Origin: Mesostigma viride
Taxonomy: Eukaryota > Streptophyta > Mesostigmatophyceae > Mesostigmatales > Mesostigmataceae
Length of the DNA: 64,000 bases
Reading direction: 5' to 3'
Assembly: GCA_009746045.1 (NCBI GenBank)
Contig: RPFO01000389.1
Location: forward strand, 430,686-494,685
Positions 31,324 through 42,204 of the stretch are shown here, one piece after another. A program made the position numbers and the translations under genes. Below the pieces are notes generated by a model. It was given only the letters and a program-made list of their open reading frames with translations. It searched no databases and was not told where the DNA came from. The number at the start of each line of letters is the position of its first letter. Position 1 is the first letter of the stretch.

Positions 31324-32349
31324 ATGGCAGCAGGTGCAGCACAAGTCAATGCTGTGGGTGAATCTAACCAGGATCCCAGTATTCTGGCAGTAGACACACA
31401 GGCACAGGTGAGCATCATCAGTGCACAAGCTGTATCTGGCCTAAGTCTGCAACGCTCGCCCTGGGCTAGAGTGTCAGATTTTTCAGGCAAAACAAAAATG
31501 GCAGTCAAAGGCCAAGTGCTAATTCCCATTCTGGGTGTGCCCACTCCCTTCCAGGTAGTAGAGGGCTACAAGGGGAATGCACTGCTGGGGGAACCATTTG
31601 TCTCATACCCTGGAGTAGTCATCTCAGCTGGGAGGTTGAGCGTGACTGGGGTGGGGCAGGTCACCCTGGACCATTTCAAAATTCCTTTAACACAGATCAG
31701 TGATGGCCTGGAAGCAGCCATCAATGCTGTCAACATAAAATACCTCCCAGGTCAGGAACCCTGTGTTGATTCCCTCATTCATTCTCAGAAGCTACACCCC
31801 TCTGCGTTTGGGCTTGGTAGATGGGACATTGCGTCCATGTCTCCCTTGTCCTATGATGATGTGGTCAAAGACTGTCAAACGCAGATTGGTTTTCTGAAAT
31901 GGATGGAAGCCTTTAACAGGGCTAGAGAGGAATGGGTTTGTCCTGATCCACGTAGTAAGTCCCAGGTACCACCTGTAACACCGATTGAGGCACTGCCACA
32001 AGGGGCCAGAAAGCTCAGACTGAAGTTTGTCTGCAAGCATAAACCCCAGGCAGATGGGACACCTCCCATTTTTCATGCCAGACCTTGTGTCACGGAGTTC
32101 AGGGGCTCCACTGAGCTAACAGAGGCTGAACTGTATACCCCTGGTATTCAGCAGACGTCTCTTAAGGTCCTGTTGGCCACTTTCCTTCACCATCTGAATG
32201 CTGGTAAGGACTACGTGTGTAAAGCCACTGACATTAAACGAGCCTTCCTTAAAGGCAACCCTGACATAGCCCAAAAGGTGTGGAGGGGTCAAGTCTATGT
32301 GGTAACACTCCCAAAGTCTGGTCTGGGGACATCAAGGAACCTCATCTAA
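31324..32349 (+). CDS. copia retropepsin-like domain followed by RT (5' part)
   Basis: The N-terminal part reads SILAVDTQAQVSIISAQAV, then GQVLIPILGV, then GNALLGEPFVSYPG. This matches the pattern of an aspartic retropepsin: D-T-x-A active-site turn (31389-31408, Gln where Gly is usual) and a later LLG. It lies after integrase and before RT, an unexpected order. RT follows: ALPQGARKLRLKFVCKHKP, HARPCVTEFRGSTE, YTPGIQQTSLKVLLATFLHH and KATDIKRAFLKGN (RVT_2 motifs, first catalytic Asp). The frame breaks near 32300 and RT continues in the next entry. A plain pseudo-protease or an accidental likeness is possible but the LLG spacing argues against it. Confidence 0.7.
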   Translation: MAAGAAQVNAVGESNQDPSILAVDTQAQVSIISAQAVSGLSLQRSPWARVSDFSGKTKMAVKGQVLIPILGVPTPFQVVEGYKGNALLGEPFVSYPGVVISAGRLSVTGVGQVTLDHFKIPLTQISDGLEAAINAVNIKYLPGQEPCVDSLIHSQKLHPSAFGLGRWDIASMSPLSYDDVVKDCQTQIGFLKWMEAFNRAREEWVCPDPRSKSQVPPVTPIEALPQGARKLRLKFVCKHKPQADGTPPIFHARPCVTEFRGSTELTEAELYTPGIQQTSLKVLLATFLHHLNAGKDYVCKATDIKRAFLKGNPDIAQKVWRGQVYVVTLPKSGLGTSRNLI

Positions 32350-33417
32350 GGCCTAACTTGGGGGTAGAAGGGCTTCAGTCAGCACCTAAAATTTTTAGGC
32401 TGTCTGCCCAAGAGGTCTTCCTGAAGCTGGGGGCCCAGTATGATGATATTGACCCTTGTTTCTTCACCATCCCTCATCCTGCTGGTATGATGATGTTTGT
32501 GTGGCATGGGGATGATCAGCTCATTACTGGTCCCAGGGCAGCTGTGGAGGATTTCATTGCTCAAGTGTCTGCTAGCTTTGAATTAGGCAAGCAGCTGGAG
32601 CTGGGGAAAGATCCTGTCAAGTTCTGTGGCATCATTCTGAACCTGTTTAAGGAGCAGAAGGAGTGGGTGTGTTCTCTCAAAGCATCCCCTGAGTATGTCA
32701 TGTCTTGCAAAGATGTTCTCCCTCTGACATCACTCCTGATCTCTGTCCCACTATTAGGGGTAAGCTAGGTTGGCTGTGTGCCACTTGTGCTCCTCATCTG
32801 GCAGTGGTCAGCAGAGTGGATGATGATGTCCTCATGGAGGTAGGGTCTAGGGCTATTAAACAGGTGTTGCATGATGGCCCTCCCCTTATTCTTCATGCCT
32901 TGGATCTGTTCCAACCCATCCACATCACATGCATGATGGACAGTTCCATGGAGTCACGGGTAGTCACTAAGGTACAAGCCAGAGAGGCAGGCTATTTATG
33001 TTGTCTAACCCCACTGGCAAGCAATCTTTGGTTTCCTGGTTCAGCAGACTCCACAAGCGCAAGGCAGTCAGCAGCAATGTAGCAGAATGCCGTGCTGTGG
33101 TCTCATCTGTGTTGCATGCCAGGTACTTGAACCATCTGCTGGTGTGGTTGCAGCATCAGGCTGGTAGTTATGCTGGTGTCAAATCCCATCTGCTGACTGA
33201 CAGTCAATCCCTTCTCTCTTTCCTGGACAACCCCTTGGCTGTGCACACCGATTTGGACTGGATTGTCCTCAAGCAGGAGTGTACCTATCTGGAGTCCAAG
33301 ACTCACATCCGAGACCCTGACAATGCAGCAGATGCACTCACAAAAGTGCCACAGGCTGCAGGGCCTCAGTATAGAGTCCTATACACGCTGATGAACCCAT
33401 ATAACGGCAGAGGGTGA
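32280..33417 (+). pseudogene. copia RT (3' part) and RNase H
   Basis: Continues RT with LKLGAQYDDIDPCFF, MMFVWHGDDQLITG (HGDD catalytic box, about 32495-32516) and ELGKDPVKFCGIIL. After a frame change near 32700 comes RNase H: the first Asp in CMMDSSMESR, SWFSRLHKRKAVSSNVAECR (Glu), LLTDSQSLLSFLDN (Asp) and ADALTK near the end. The order and motifs are those of copia RT-RNase H. At least two frameshifts break it. It would synthesise cDNA and degrade the RNA strand. Confidence 0.75.
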
Positions 33418-33786
33418 AGTGCCTCAGCCTAGGGTTTAGCACCAGATAGGAGGGTGGTCATGGGGTGGCAGGGTCTGAAGTGTCCCACCCGTAAGACTCT
33501 CTTTGCGTCATTAAAGATTGAGGTCAGAAGGGTCCTCCTTTATTGATGGCTTGTTCTTTGTCAATAAAACGTGTGGTCATATTTTTCTGACAATGGTTTT
33601 CCCAACACAGGCACCCAGTGGGGATGTTGTATCCAACACGGAGGAGCTATGGGCGCTTTTATAAATGCATCTCTTTCAGTGTCCTGGTTGTCCCTGTGGG
33701 GAACCTTGCTTCTCAGTAATGGTTGGCATATGAGTGGGTTGTGGGAAGAGTCTTCCCCTCACTCCCCAAAGAAAAGTAATAATGGG
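33418..33786 (+). other. copia 3' untranslated region
   Basis: About 370 bp between the RNase H stop and the 3' LTR. The last bases before the LTR are purine-rich (GAAAAGTAATAATGGG, 33771-33786), a candidate polypurine tract. Confidence 0.5.
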
Positions 33787-34312
33787 AGTTATTCTAGGGC
33801 TTCAGGCCTAGACTATCAGTACACGTGGCGTTGTCCCCGTCTACCAAGTGGGATACGGACATGGACGGTAGTGTAGTACACTGGACATATCTCTACTAGG
33901 ATTTAGATCCGCACGTGCCATGTTGGGCACGTGGGTGCTAGATATTAGCACTGAGATATGTAGGGCACACGCACGTGGGTATATTCACGTGGTAGGGTTT
34001 ATGAGCTGTGATGCAGACCACAAGGTGGTTGCAGTGCTAGTCCTGTACGGAGGTCCTAGGGGAGGTCCAGGACCGTCCACGTAGTGCTGCTAGGCAGTCG
34101 TTGCCTGCGGGCATCGTATCAGTCCTAGCTGGAGTAGATCTAGCTGGATGGAGTCAGCACCTCATTGGTTAGTAGCACTAGTGCAGGATAGCTAGGTTAC
34201 CCTAACCTACGTGCCCATGCAATCCAGCTTGGCAAGCTTGCATGGATTGATATTATGCCAGCCATTGCATAATCCAACACACGTTCGCTTTCATCGCACA
34301 AGTGCATTAACT
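33787..34312 (+). repeat. copia 3' LTR
   Basis: 526 bp, direct repeat of 26570-27090, ending GCATTAACT and followed by the target duplication CTTCC at 34313-34317. Confidence 0.88.
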
Positions 34313-34317
34313 CTTCC

Positions 34318-34697
34318 CACCTGAGCCGCCCGCTGAACGGCCGCCCGCTGAACCGCCGCCCGCTGAACCGCCGCCCGCGCCAGCGAGCACGGCGGCACGA
34401 CCTTCACGCGCAGCCCCGCCGCGCAAGAAAAAGAAGCCGCCCGATGAACGGCAGCCCGCGCCGGCAACCACGGCGGCAGGACCTTCACGCGCAGCCCCGC
34501 CTCGCAAGAAAAAGAAGCCGCCCGCTGAACGGCAGCCCGCGCCGGCAACCACGGCGGCAGAACCCTCACGCGCAGCCCCGCCTCGCAAGAGAAAGAAGAA
34601 ATCTGAGGCTTTGGCGCCTGCATCACACAAGGGGAAGGAGCCCATGCCCCCGTTGCGCACTGTCAAGTGCACGCGCGCGCACGGTCAGGGACTATAG
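34318..34697 (+). CDS. tnp2: tnp2 last exon, separated 3' part
   Basis: With the copia and one target duplication set aside, the tnp2 frame runs from RYF directly into this Pro/Ala/Lys-rich tail, which ends at a TAG at 34695-34697. It holds three near-identical repeats of about 30 residues, each ending in APPRKKKKPP-type basic clusters that look like nuclear localisation signals. No catalytic motif lies here. The unbroken frame across a 7.7-kb insertion shows that the copia landed in a previously open gene. Confidence 0.75.
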
Positions 34698-34896
34698 AGA
34701 ACAAACCCCTAGCAACGAGGGGAATGACAGTGATTTTAACGGTAGTGATGCCAAGGATGATTCTGATTGATGCTGCTGCGCCAGCATTTTGCGGCCTCAT
34801 TAGATGCTGCACACAAGTGTAATCATGCCGATATTATGTTGAATAAAGATGCATCATTCATTGTTTGGGCCTAAACTGACTTGTTGTCGGTTCAGC

Positions 34897-35271
34897 CCTT
34901 GTATTTTTACCACTTTTGTGCTCGTCGTGGTGTTCTTTTTACCACTTTGGCCACTTTTACCACTTTTACCACTTTTTATCACTTTTTACCACTTTTTACC
35001 ACTTTTTACCACCGTTTTCCACCTTTTACCACTTTTACCACCTCCGTGGCCGTGTTTAAGGTGGTAAAAGTCGCTTTTTAAATCACTTTTTATCACTTTT
35101 TACCACTTTTTATCACTTTTTACCACTTTATACCACCTTTTGGGTGGTTTTGGGTGGTAAAAAGTGATAAAAAGTGATAAAAAGTGATAAAAAGTGATAA
35201 AAAGTGATAAAAAGTGATAAAAAGTGATAAAAAGTGATAAAAAGTGATAAAAAGTGGTATTTTTTACCACC
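34897..35271. repeat. CACTA right subterminal repeat array
   Basis: Copies of TTTTTACCAC and TTTTTATCAC (34897-35135), then about ten copies of AAAGTGATAA in inverse orientation (35156-35260), ending at the 15-bp terminal repeat. The inner and outer halves are inverted relative to each other and can fold. The left end uses mostly GTGGTA, this end a mix of GTGGTA and GTGATA. Confidence 0.85.
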
Positions 35272-35288
35272 CCTGAGTTCCTAGTGTG

Positions 35289-36375
35289 AGGGGGACCCCC
35301 CTTCCAGAGCCTGGGCAGCCCCCTCGTGTCGCCAAAGAAGCCCCGCAACGGCTGCGACGGAGCCTGGGAAGGCCCGGAAGCAGCGACGGCGGGCGAAATC
35401 GCCGCGGCAGGAGGCTCACGCGGAGGCACAGGCAAGGCGACCGCAGGCACGGAGGCAGCAGGAGGCGTAGGAGCCGTAGCACTAGACGAAACCGCAGCGA
35501 CCGAGGGCGCAGGCGAAACCGCAGTCACTGGGGCAACAGGAGGGGTAGGCGAGGCAGCAGCAACAGCGGCCGGCGCCACGCTAGGCGCGACGGCAGAGGG
35601 ACCCACGCCAGAGGACGACTGTGCCGCCATGAACGTCCCGAATGCCGAAACCAAGGACTGAATCTGTGCCTGCATGGCAGACACGGTAATCGCCAAGTTG
35701 GCAGTCGCCGGGTCCGCACCCTGAGGGGTGGGATCCAGCCCGACTGACCCGTGCCGTGACGATCGAAAGGACCGACGCAGGAGAAGAAGGGACCAGGGAC
35801 GGGGCCGGCCGACCCTCAGACTCCGAGGAGGCGGCGATGGAGGGAGGATACGCCGGGGTGTAGGGCACTTCCAAAGGCGCGTAAACCGAGGAGGCGCCGG
35901 CGTAGGGGGAGGACTCCGAGGACTGATCCGCTATCTCCATAAACTCGACGGCCCGAAGGAGGTCGCAGGGGTTGTCATCTAACTCTGCATCACCCTCGAC
36001 CGGGAGCCACTGGAAAATCTCCCTGAGGCAAGAGCGCCCCACAGGGGTAGAAAGGTAGGAAAAGACCCTGGGGCACTGGAGAACGGCATCTATCTGTCCG
36101 ATGGCGGGGCAGCGGGGCCCACACCCAAGGACGCAGTGCCCAGCATCGTCGAAGCTGTGGACGACCAACTGCTGGCCCTGTGGGTCCGGACCAAACCAGG
36201 AGACCCCGAAAAGAGCTGCCTGAACCAGAGCTGCACGGTCCGCCTGCAGGGCAGAGTGAATACGGCCACCAGGATAGCTGGCCCTGGAGACCCAACGACC
36301 CGGAAGGACCTCATAATACAGCTCGGGATCAGGAGCCGTCGGCAGGGACTCCAACAAAGGGGTAGGCTCTGACAT
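35289..36375 (-). CDS. Gypsy-B ORF3, N-terminal half
   Basis: Starts at ATG 36375 (MSEPTPLLESLPTAPDPELY), just after a splice-acceptor-like tract (minus-strand CCCCCCTTCCGCAG). The first about 170 residues form a compact domain: LPGRWVSRASYPGG, QAALFGVSWFGPDPQGQQLV, FDDAGHCVLGCGPRCPAIGQ, VFSYLSTPVGRSCLREIFQW and NPCDLLRAVEFMEIAD. A Pro/Ala/Ser-rich linker follows, with a frameshift near 35750. The CACTA insertion at 35286 cuts it off. Gypsy-A has the same domain at 56458-56930 with many synonymous and conservative differences, indicating coding constraint. I recognise no family and see no transmembrane helix, so I do not call it env. Confidence 0.65.
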
Positions 36376-36454
36376 GACGGCTGCGGAAGGGGGGGGGGGA
36401 CAACCAACCACCCGTCGACAGCAGACATAATATAAGAGAGGAGAAGGTCTACGA

Positions 36455-38241
36455 CTAGAGCTTATGCAGGGTTTTGTACTCCTGCAAAAGGCGACTACAC
36501 CCATCTAGGTCCCTCTCCGTATACCACACTTTATCTACCTCTCTACGGGCGTACATCCGCACATCTTATACTGGCGCTGAGTACCGCGACCCTTTTTAAG
36601 ATCTCCATGGGCCACGATACTCTCTACCTCATCCTCTACTTCGCCAGTATCAGGATTATGCTCTAAAGGGGCAGGGGCTAACTCTCTACCAGCAAACGTG
36701 CTTTGGTGGTAAAGTTTCAGCTGACTTCTATGAAAGGTGCGCGAATGGGTTTGCCAAGAGGTAGGGATGTCTATCTCATACAGGAAGTCGCCTACTCTAG
36801 ACAACACACGGAAGGGTCCTAAAAAGGCGGGCCTGAGTTTCACTTTGAGTTCAGCCTCGAACTTGTGTGCGAATCGGCCAACACGAGGGCCTTCTACTAA
36901 GACTAAATCTCCTATTTCTATCTCTGGTGTTCTCCTATCTAATGAGGCACGCAACCTAGCAAGGTACTTGGCTTGAGCCCTACGGTACCCTGCAATAGCA
37001 TTGTCGTGGGCATTCTTCATCTTATCTAATAACGCCTGCACACCTTCTACAGTATCTCGGGACACATCATCCTTGTCCCTTAAAGGACTGGCTAGGAGAG
37101 AGGTAGGGGTAAGAGGTTGTCTACCTGTGTCTAGGAAGAAGGGCGTATAATGGCAATAACCATGGGCGGCCTGAGGGCAATTGTTAAGGGAAAACTCTAC
37201 AAGACATAGATAATCCTCCCAATCACTCCCAGAACCATTCACATAGTGCCGCAGAGCTTCTTCCACTACTCTATTCAAACGTTCTACTAAATGAGAAGAG
37301 GAGGAGTGGTAGGCAGTACCGAAGGTGACCTTAGTACCGATAGCAGCAAAGAACTGCTGCCAAAAATCTGAAGTAAATAACTTATCTTTGTCAGAAATAA
37401 ACTGCCTACTCAAACCATGGTATCTATAAACATTATTGAGGTATAGGCGGGCACAATCGCGTGCGGTGAGGTCAAGGGGACAAGGCACGAGATGGCACAT
37501 ACGCGTAAAGCGATCTACAAACACAAGGATCTGAGCATTACCCTTATCATTCTTTTTAAAAGGTCCTACAAAATCCATCATAAGGGAATCCCATGGCATG
37601 ATGGGATCAGGAAGGGTTCTAGGCTCGGCTATCTGCCCTACTTTGCTAGGTTTCATTTCCTGACAGGATTGGCAGGTCCTAACATATTCATCTACATCCT
37701 TTAAGAGGGAGGGCCAGTAGTAGGAACGGGTTATACTAGATCCCGTACCCGTTTACCGCCCTGGTGAGCAGCTAAATCATGCAACTCAAAAAGCAATGAA
37801 GAGCGACAGATAGGAGGGACATAAAGGCGCCATTGAGGGGGAGAATCTTTTAACTGCACATACAAAAATCCACCTACAAACTTACAGGGGTATTTACCTA
37901 ACTGTTGGGGATGGGAGGCAATAGCAGCTAAAGCTTCTGGCTCAGTGGCCGTAAATCTACTGATAAGGCGTTCGAGATCAGAGGTAGGCATCGCTACAGA
38001 AGTATCTACATCAGGTCACCTACCGCCTTGCCAAAGAGAAGGGGAGGTCCTAGAGGGACTATATTATCATAGGACTTTCCTGACCTAGTCGCGATATGGC
38101 TAAGCGGTATAGAAATTTTATTTTTCCCCTCCCCCCCCACAGGGACCACAGGACGGGGCCTCACACGGGAGAGAGAGTCCTACGTCAGAAAGGAGGTCAG
38201 GCATACAGACAGCAGTATGAAAGAGGTAGGCATATTGTTCA
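36455..38241 (-). pseudogene. Gypsy-B integrase with chromodomain
   Basis: Reads in two main frames: zinc-binding region (about 37991-37740, PTSDLERLISRFTATEPEAL ... LFELHDLAAHQGGKRVRDLV) and rve core (37656-36535). The core has DFVGPFKKND, FISDKDKLFTSDFWQQFFAA and HLVERLNRVVEEALRHYVNG (DDE). A GPY/F-like segment (VEGPRVGRFAHKFEAELKVK, LRPAFLGPFRVL) follows, then a chromodomain-like tail (VESIVAHGDLKKGRGTQRQY) that continues past a frameshift near 36560 to the stop at 36455-36457. Chromodomains direct chromovirus insertion toward modified histones. The frameshifts and the hAT at 38250 make it inactive. Confidence 0.8.
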
Positions 38242-38249
38242 TCATCCGC

Positions 38250-41200
38250 AGTGTACAGGCATACGCAATACGCAATCGTACGGGGCCCATGGGTATTGGG
38301 TATAATACGCTCGTACGGGGTATTATACGCAAATCGTACGGTGACTCTTGTAAATGCTGTTTTTTGAATGGTTCGGGGGGTTCCTCAACAATCTGACCAA
38401 TCAGGCATGTTTTCTTTGTGTTCTTGCAATGCACCACATGCCTATATGTGACACATCATCTCATGACATTGGCATTACCGTTGCTGCTTACAAGTACAAG
38501 CAATATTGTCCTGTTTGATTAAAAGCACACCATAACAAAGTTGTATGCACAATCAGTGCACACCTGAAAAGGATAATAACACAAGTAGATATGCATGCGC
38601 AATGACACTTGCAGAGGTATAGAGATTGCTGCCACCATTACTGTATGTTGAACTTAAAACCACGTCATCTCTGGCAGCATGGAATTGCTATATATACTAG
38701 GACTGAAATACAGCACACGGTCAGTCGGCCAACTTGCCAAAAGTAATAAGACATTGTGCCAGAAACAGACATCTTGCCTACTCGTGGTAGGCCACCATGC
38801 AATATTGATCTACATGAAGCAAGAATCCATACGGGCTGCCAACAATGTGGCTAGCGTGCAGGATACCATGCATGCCAGCAACCCGACCCAGCTTCCCTAA
38901 ACCATGAACACATATGGTACGGTGGCTGGCTAGCAGCAGCCTGCATGGCTAAATAAGGCATTTATGTGCATCGCGAGTCACACCAAATACCCCGCAGCCT
39001 GCGACGTAATGCCTCCGGCGGCCTCTTGCACTCGCTCACTCTTGCCTCCTTCGAATAAAAAGCCCTTCATGTCCCACGTAGCTCCCACAAAAACCAGCAT
39101 CTTCATTAAAACAATAAGTGGAAGCATACATGTGACACTAATTGACATGCCCGGAGGCACGCCGTTCAAGGCCCTTCATGAAGTACGTTGCCCTAGAGGC
39201 AACCAAGACAAGGGTGGGTGGGTGGGGAGCAAAGAAAGAGGCCGACAAAACCAGCCAGAGCGGCTTTTAGTCGCAAAACCTCCCTTATCCCTAGCTAACT
39301 GACGTCATTAAACCCTTATGTTTAGTGGATGCTAGTAAGACGCTAACCGTACAGACCGGGGGTAGAATATCCCGAATCTGCACGGCTAGTATTAAATAAT
39401 GCGTAGGTTGTTCTTTTCAGGGGCACTGCACCTCACGCCCCGTTCCGCCCGGGTATAATCAACCCAAGCGCGGAACGCACATTTTATTTAATTCATTTTT
39501 CAACCATGCACTATATTGCATCTACTAATCACAAAAGCTCTAGCCAAACAGCTACGAGTAAACACTGCGACCTATAAGCCGCTCATCCAGCGGCCTCTTG
39601 TTCCCGCATTCACGTATAGAAGAAACTCCGTTCAAAGAACCCCGATTCATGTCCCACGTAGCTCCCACAAAAACCAGCATCTTCATTAAAACAATAAGTG
39701 GAAGCATACATGTGACACTAATTGACATGCCCGGAGGCACGCCGTTCAAGGCCCTTCATGAAGTACGTTGCCCAATCACCCCCGCCCTGGCTTTCCCTTG
39801 AAGCCGCACTCCACCTTGCTCGTTGTCACAAGTGACCGCCCTGCCGCAAAACGGGAGCCCCCCCACATCGGGAGGCGTGTGCCCGGCGGCTGTGGATGCA
39901 TGGCCAGGCCCAAAAAGGCCCAGCGCATTTGCACTGCGATTGCGCACGGCCAGCCTATCATGACCCCTCTCGGGGCCCCGAGTCGGTACCGCTATGGCCG
40001 TCTCCCCATAGACCCGGGGTGCTTCGAGAAAAAACGTGGACCTAGCCCAGGCCCCGCCAGCCCGGATGCCCGAGGCCACAGCCCCAGGCACCTGGCTGAA
40101 CGAGAGTCCGTTCAGCCAAGACCGCATTCCCCCCGAGGTTTCTATGCGTGGGGAAAAAATTTCTAGCTTAGACGCTTTTCCCATCGCCGTCCCCAGCCCC
40201 AACCACCCCCCCTCGGCGGAAGGCAATTGCAAAGTTTGCTGGCCAGCAGCAATTTCCGAAGAAAAAGCCGCAGGCCGCGGACCGAGACACGGGTCGCCAG
40301 TGCCAGCCATCCGGCTCCAACCCGGGGTGCAAGCATCCCCAGGTACGGAGCACCAGCTCGCGCACTGGGCCGACCAAGCGACAGTTGAGCACCTGTCACG
40401 GCATCCGGCCCACCAAAGACCCCAAGCTGGGGAAAAGGTGCGGACCGGAGGTAATCTTTTTCTTTTCTTTTAGTTAACCGGGCGAGGAACTACGCCTGGC
40501 CGGTTAACAACTGGAAGTCTCACCACTGGCCAAGTGGCCAGTGCAACCAGTGCTTTTGGGATTTTGCTCCGCAGCACCCATAGCTGCGGCTGCCGCCGCA
40601 ACGACAACGAGCAAAGAAAGAGGCCGACAAAACCAGCCAGAGCGGCTTTTAGTCGCAAAACCTCCCTTATCCCTAGCTAACTGACGTCATTAAACCCTTA
40701 TGTTTAGTGGATGCTAGTAAGACGCTAACCGTACAGACCGGGGGTAGAATATCCCGAATCTGCACGGCTAGTATTAAATAATGCGTAGGTTGTTCTTTTC
40801 AGGGGCACTGCACCTCACGCCCCGTTCCGCCCGGGTATAATCAACCCAAGCGCGGAACGCACATTTTATTTAATTCATTTTTCAACCATGCACTATATTG
40901 CATCTACTAATCACAAAAGCTCTAGCCAAACAGCTACGAGTAAACACTGCGACCTATAAGCCGCTCATCCAGCGGCCTCTTGTTCCCGCATTCACGTATA
41001 GAAGAAACTCCGTTCAAAGAACCCCGAATGATATGGCGGGTGCTAGCCTTGCTCGGGTGGTAGAACCCGAGAATTTTGCATCCAAAAGTGTGCACGTCAC
41101 TGAGCTAGTAGTTACCTGTCGGCTGCCCTTTCTTGTTGAGAGTCTGTTCTTTCACGATGTGTGTCCAGACAGTCTCGAATACGGCCTGCATCTCGTCGGC

Positions 41201-41689
41201 CCCATTATCATCGTGTTCCATAGACCCACACCATCACCGTCGCTAGCCATGGTGCCTGGATGTCATATGTGCTAGGATTAAATGTTAGGTGCCAGATGCG
41301 CGCCCTTGTTGGCAGACAAAATAACTTCGCCACCTAATTTCCTCGGCCTTCGTCTCCTAGACCCTAGTCCGACACGCAGCAATCTGCAGCAATGCACGTA
41401 CAGTCGTACATGCACGGCCAGCTTGGCACCTGCATCTAGTTCCGGCTCCACGTGCCGTCCAAAATGATGCCAGAAGCTACTTCGAACGAGGTTCATACGC
41501 AAAAAATACGCAAAAAATACGCAAAAAATACGCAAAAATACGCAAAAAATACGCAAAAAATACGCAATACGCAAAAAATACGCAAAAAATACGCAGTGCG
41601 TATTTTTTTCCCATTTTCATACGGAAATCTTGTGTATGGCGTATAATACGCGCCATACGGCGTATTATACGCCGTATGGCTGTTCACTG
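38250..41689. mobile_element. non-autonomous hAT with internal duplications
   Basis: Ends CAGTGTACAGGCATACG (38250) and, inverted, CAGTGAACAGCCATACGG (41689), flanked by the 8-bp duplication ATCATCCG (38242-38249 and 41690-41697). The empty site is intact in Gypsy-A near 54600. Ends are rich in ATACGC, including an (AAAAATACGC)n stretch at 41495-41595. No transposase is present. The interior carries two overlapping direct duplications, 39068-39193 = 39649-39774 and 39229-39648 = 40611-41029, and unrecognised GC-rich sequence between them. Confidence 0.9.
39068..41029 (+). repeat. duplicated cargo blocks inside the hAT
   Basis: Block A (126 bp) occurs at 39068 and 39649; block B (about 420 bp) at 39229 and 40611. 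The order is A, short spacer, B, A, unique GC-rich block (39775-40610), B. Block A reads on the plus strand as TSIFIKTISGSIHVTLIDMP, which faintly resembles the start of a ubiquitin-like fold (IFVKTLTGKTITL pattern), but no complete domain follows. The unique block has frames of about 130-145 residues with no recognised family. Confidence 0.6.
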
Positions 41690-41697
41690 ATCATCCG

Positions 41698-42204
41698 GCA
41701 GTTCACCATAAGGGGGTACACCAAGAGTGGTAGGAACTAGAGTAGTATTGAGAACATCCAAGTCCTGGAAAAAGGAGTAATCTGCGCGGCGGGAGAGGGC
41801 ATCAGGCACTATGTTATCTACACCTTTAACATACTGAAGTTTAAAAGGGAAAACTGTGCTAAAAACTCCATCCAGCGCGCTTGACGAGGGGTAAGGTTGG
41901 GTTGGGAGAGAAGGTGGGTAAGGGGACGATGGTCCTTTTGTATAACTAATCTATAAGGATCTATCTCACAGGGTTCATTCAGGCAAACATCAAATTGGGC
42001 ACCTTTAAGAAAGTGCTGCCACGCGTGGCAACAATACACCACAGCTAATAGTTCCTGCTGGTGTACAGGATAGTTGCGCTCCGCGGGGAGCACCGTCCTA
42101 GAGATATACTCAATTGGCTGTAAGCCCTGACCCTGATCCTGGAGAAGGACCCCACCTATAGCTACCTTACTAGCGTCTGTAGCTACCACAAAGGGTTTGG
42201 TAGT
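41698..42204 (-). pseudogene. Gypsy-B RNase H region
   Basis: Minus-strand remnant of the pol RNase H: VVATDASKVAIGGVLLQDQG (first Asp), ERNYPVHQQELLAVVYCCHA (Glu), DHRPLTHLLSQPNLTPRQAR and VDNIVPDALSRRADY-like end. It is collinear with Gypsy-A 54100-54600. One frameshift occurs near 41850 and the foldback insertion at 42205 separates it from RT. Confidence 0.75.

Larger units (their letters stand above)
26570..34312 (+). mobile_element. Ty1/copia LTR retrotransposon
   Basis: LTRs at 26570-27090 and 33787-34312 (about 98 percent identical by eye) are flanked by the 5-bp duplication CTTCC (26565-26569 and 34313-34317). The insertion is in the last tnp2 exon; excision in thought restores that frame. 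LTR termini are AGTTA...TAACT, a 5-bp inverted repeat, not the usual TG...CA. The internal part holds a gag-like region, a CCHC-like knuckle, integrase, a retropepsin-like segment, RT and RNase H. The RT and integrase features are Ty1/copia type (integrase before RT, HGDD in the YxDD box). Several frames are broken, so this copy is probably not functional. Confidence 0.88.
13239..35286. mobile_element. CACTA (EnSpm) DNA transposon, 22 kb, itself nested
   Basis: Termini CACTAGGAACTCAGG (13239-13253) and CCTGAGTTCCTAGTG (35272-35286) form a perfect 15-bp inverted repeat with the family's CACTA start. The target is Gypsy-B ORF3. The intact sister site in Gypsy-A (near 57490) shows that only TG is duplicated (13237-13238 and 35287-35288), a 2-bp duplication. 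Inside lie large GTGGTAAAAA subterminal arrays at both ends and two divergent genes: a tnp2 transposase (22920-34697, plus) and an unrecognised partner (21969-16152, minus). Later insertions are a TTAA element (13904-15623), a hAT (18045-21691) and a copia element (26570-34312). Without them the element is about 8.9 kb. Confidence 0.88.
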
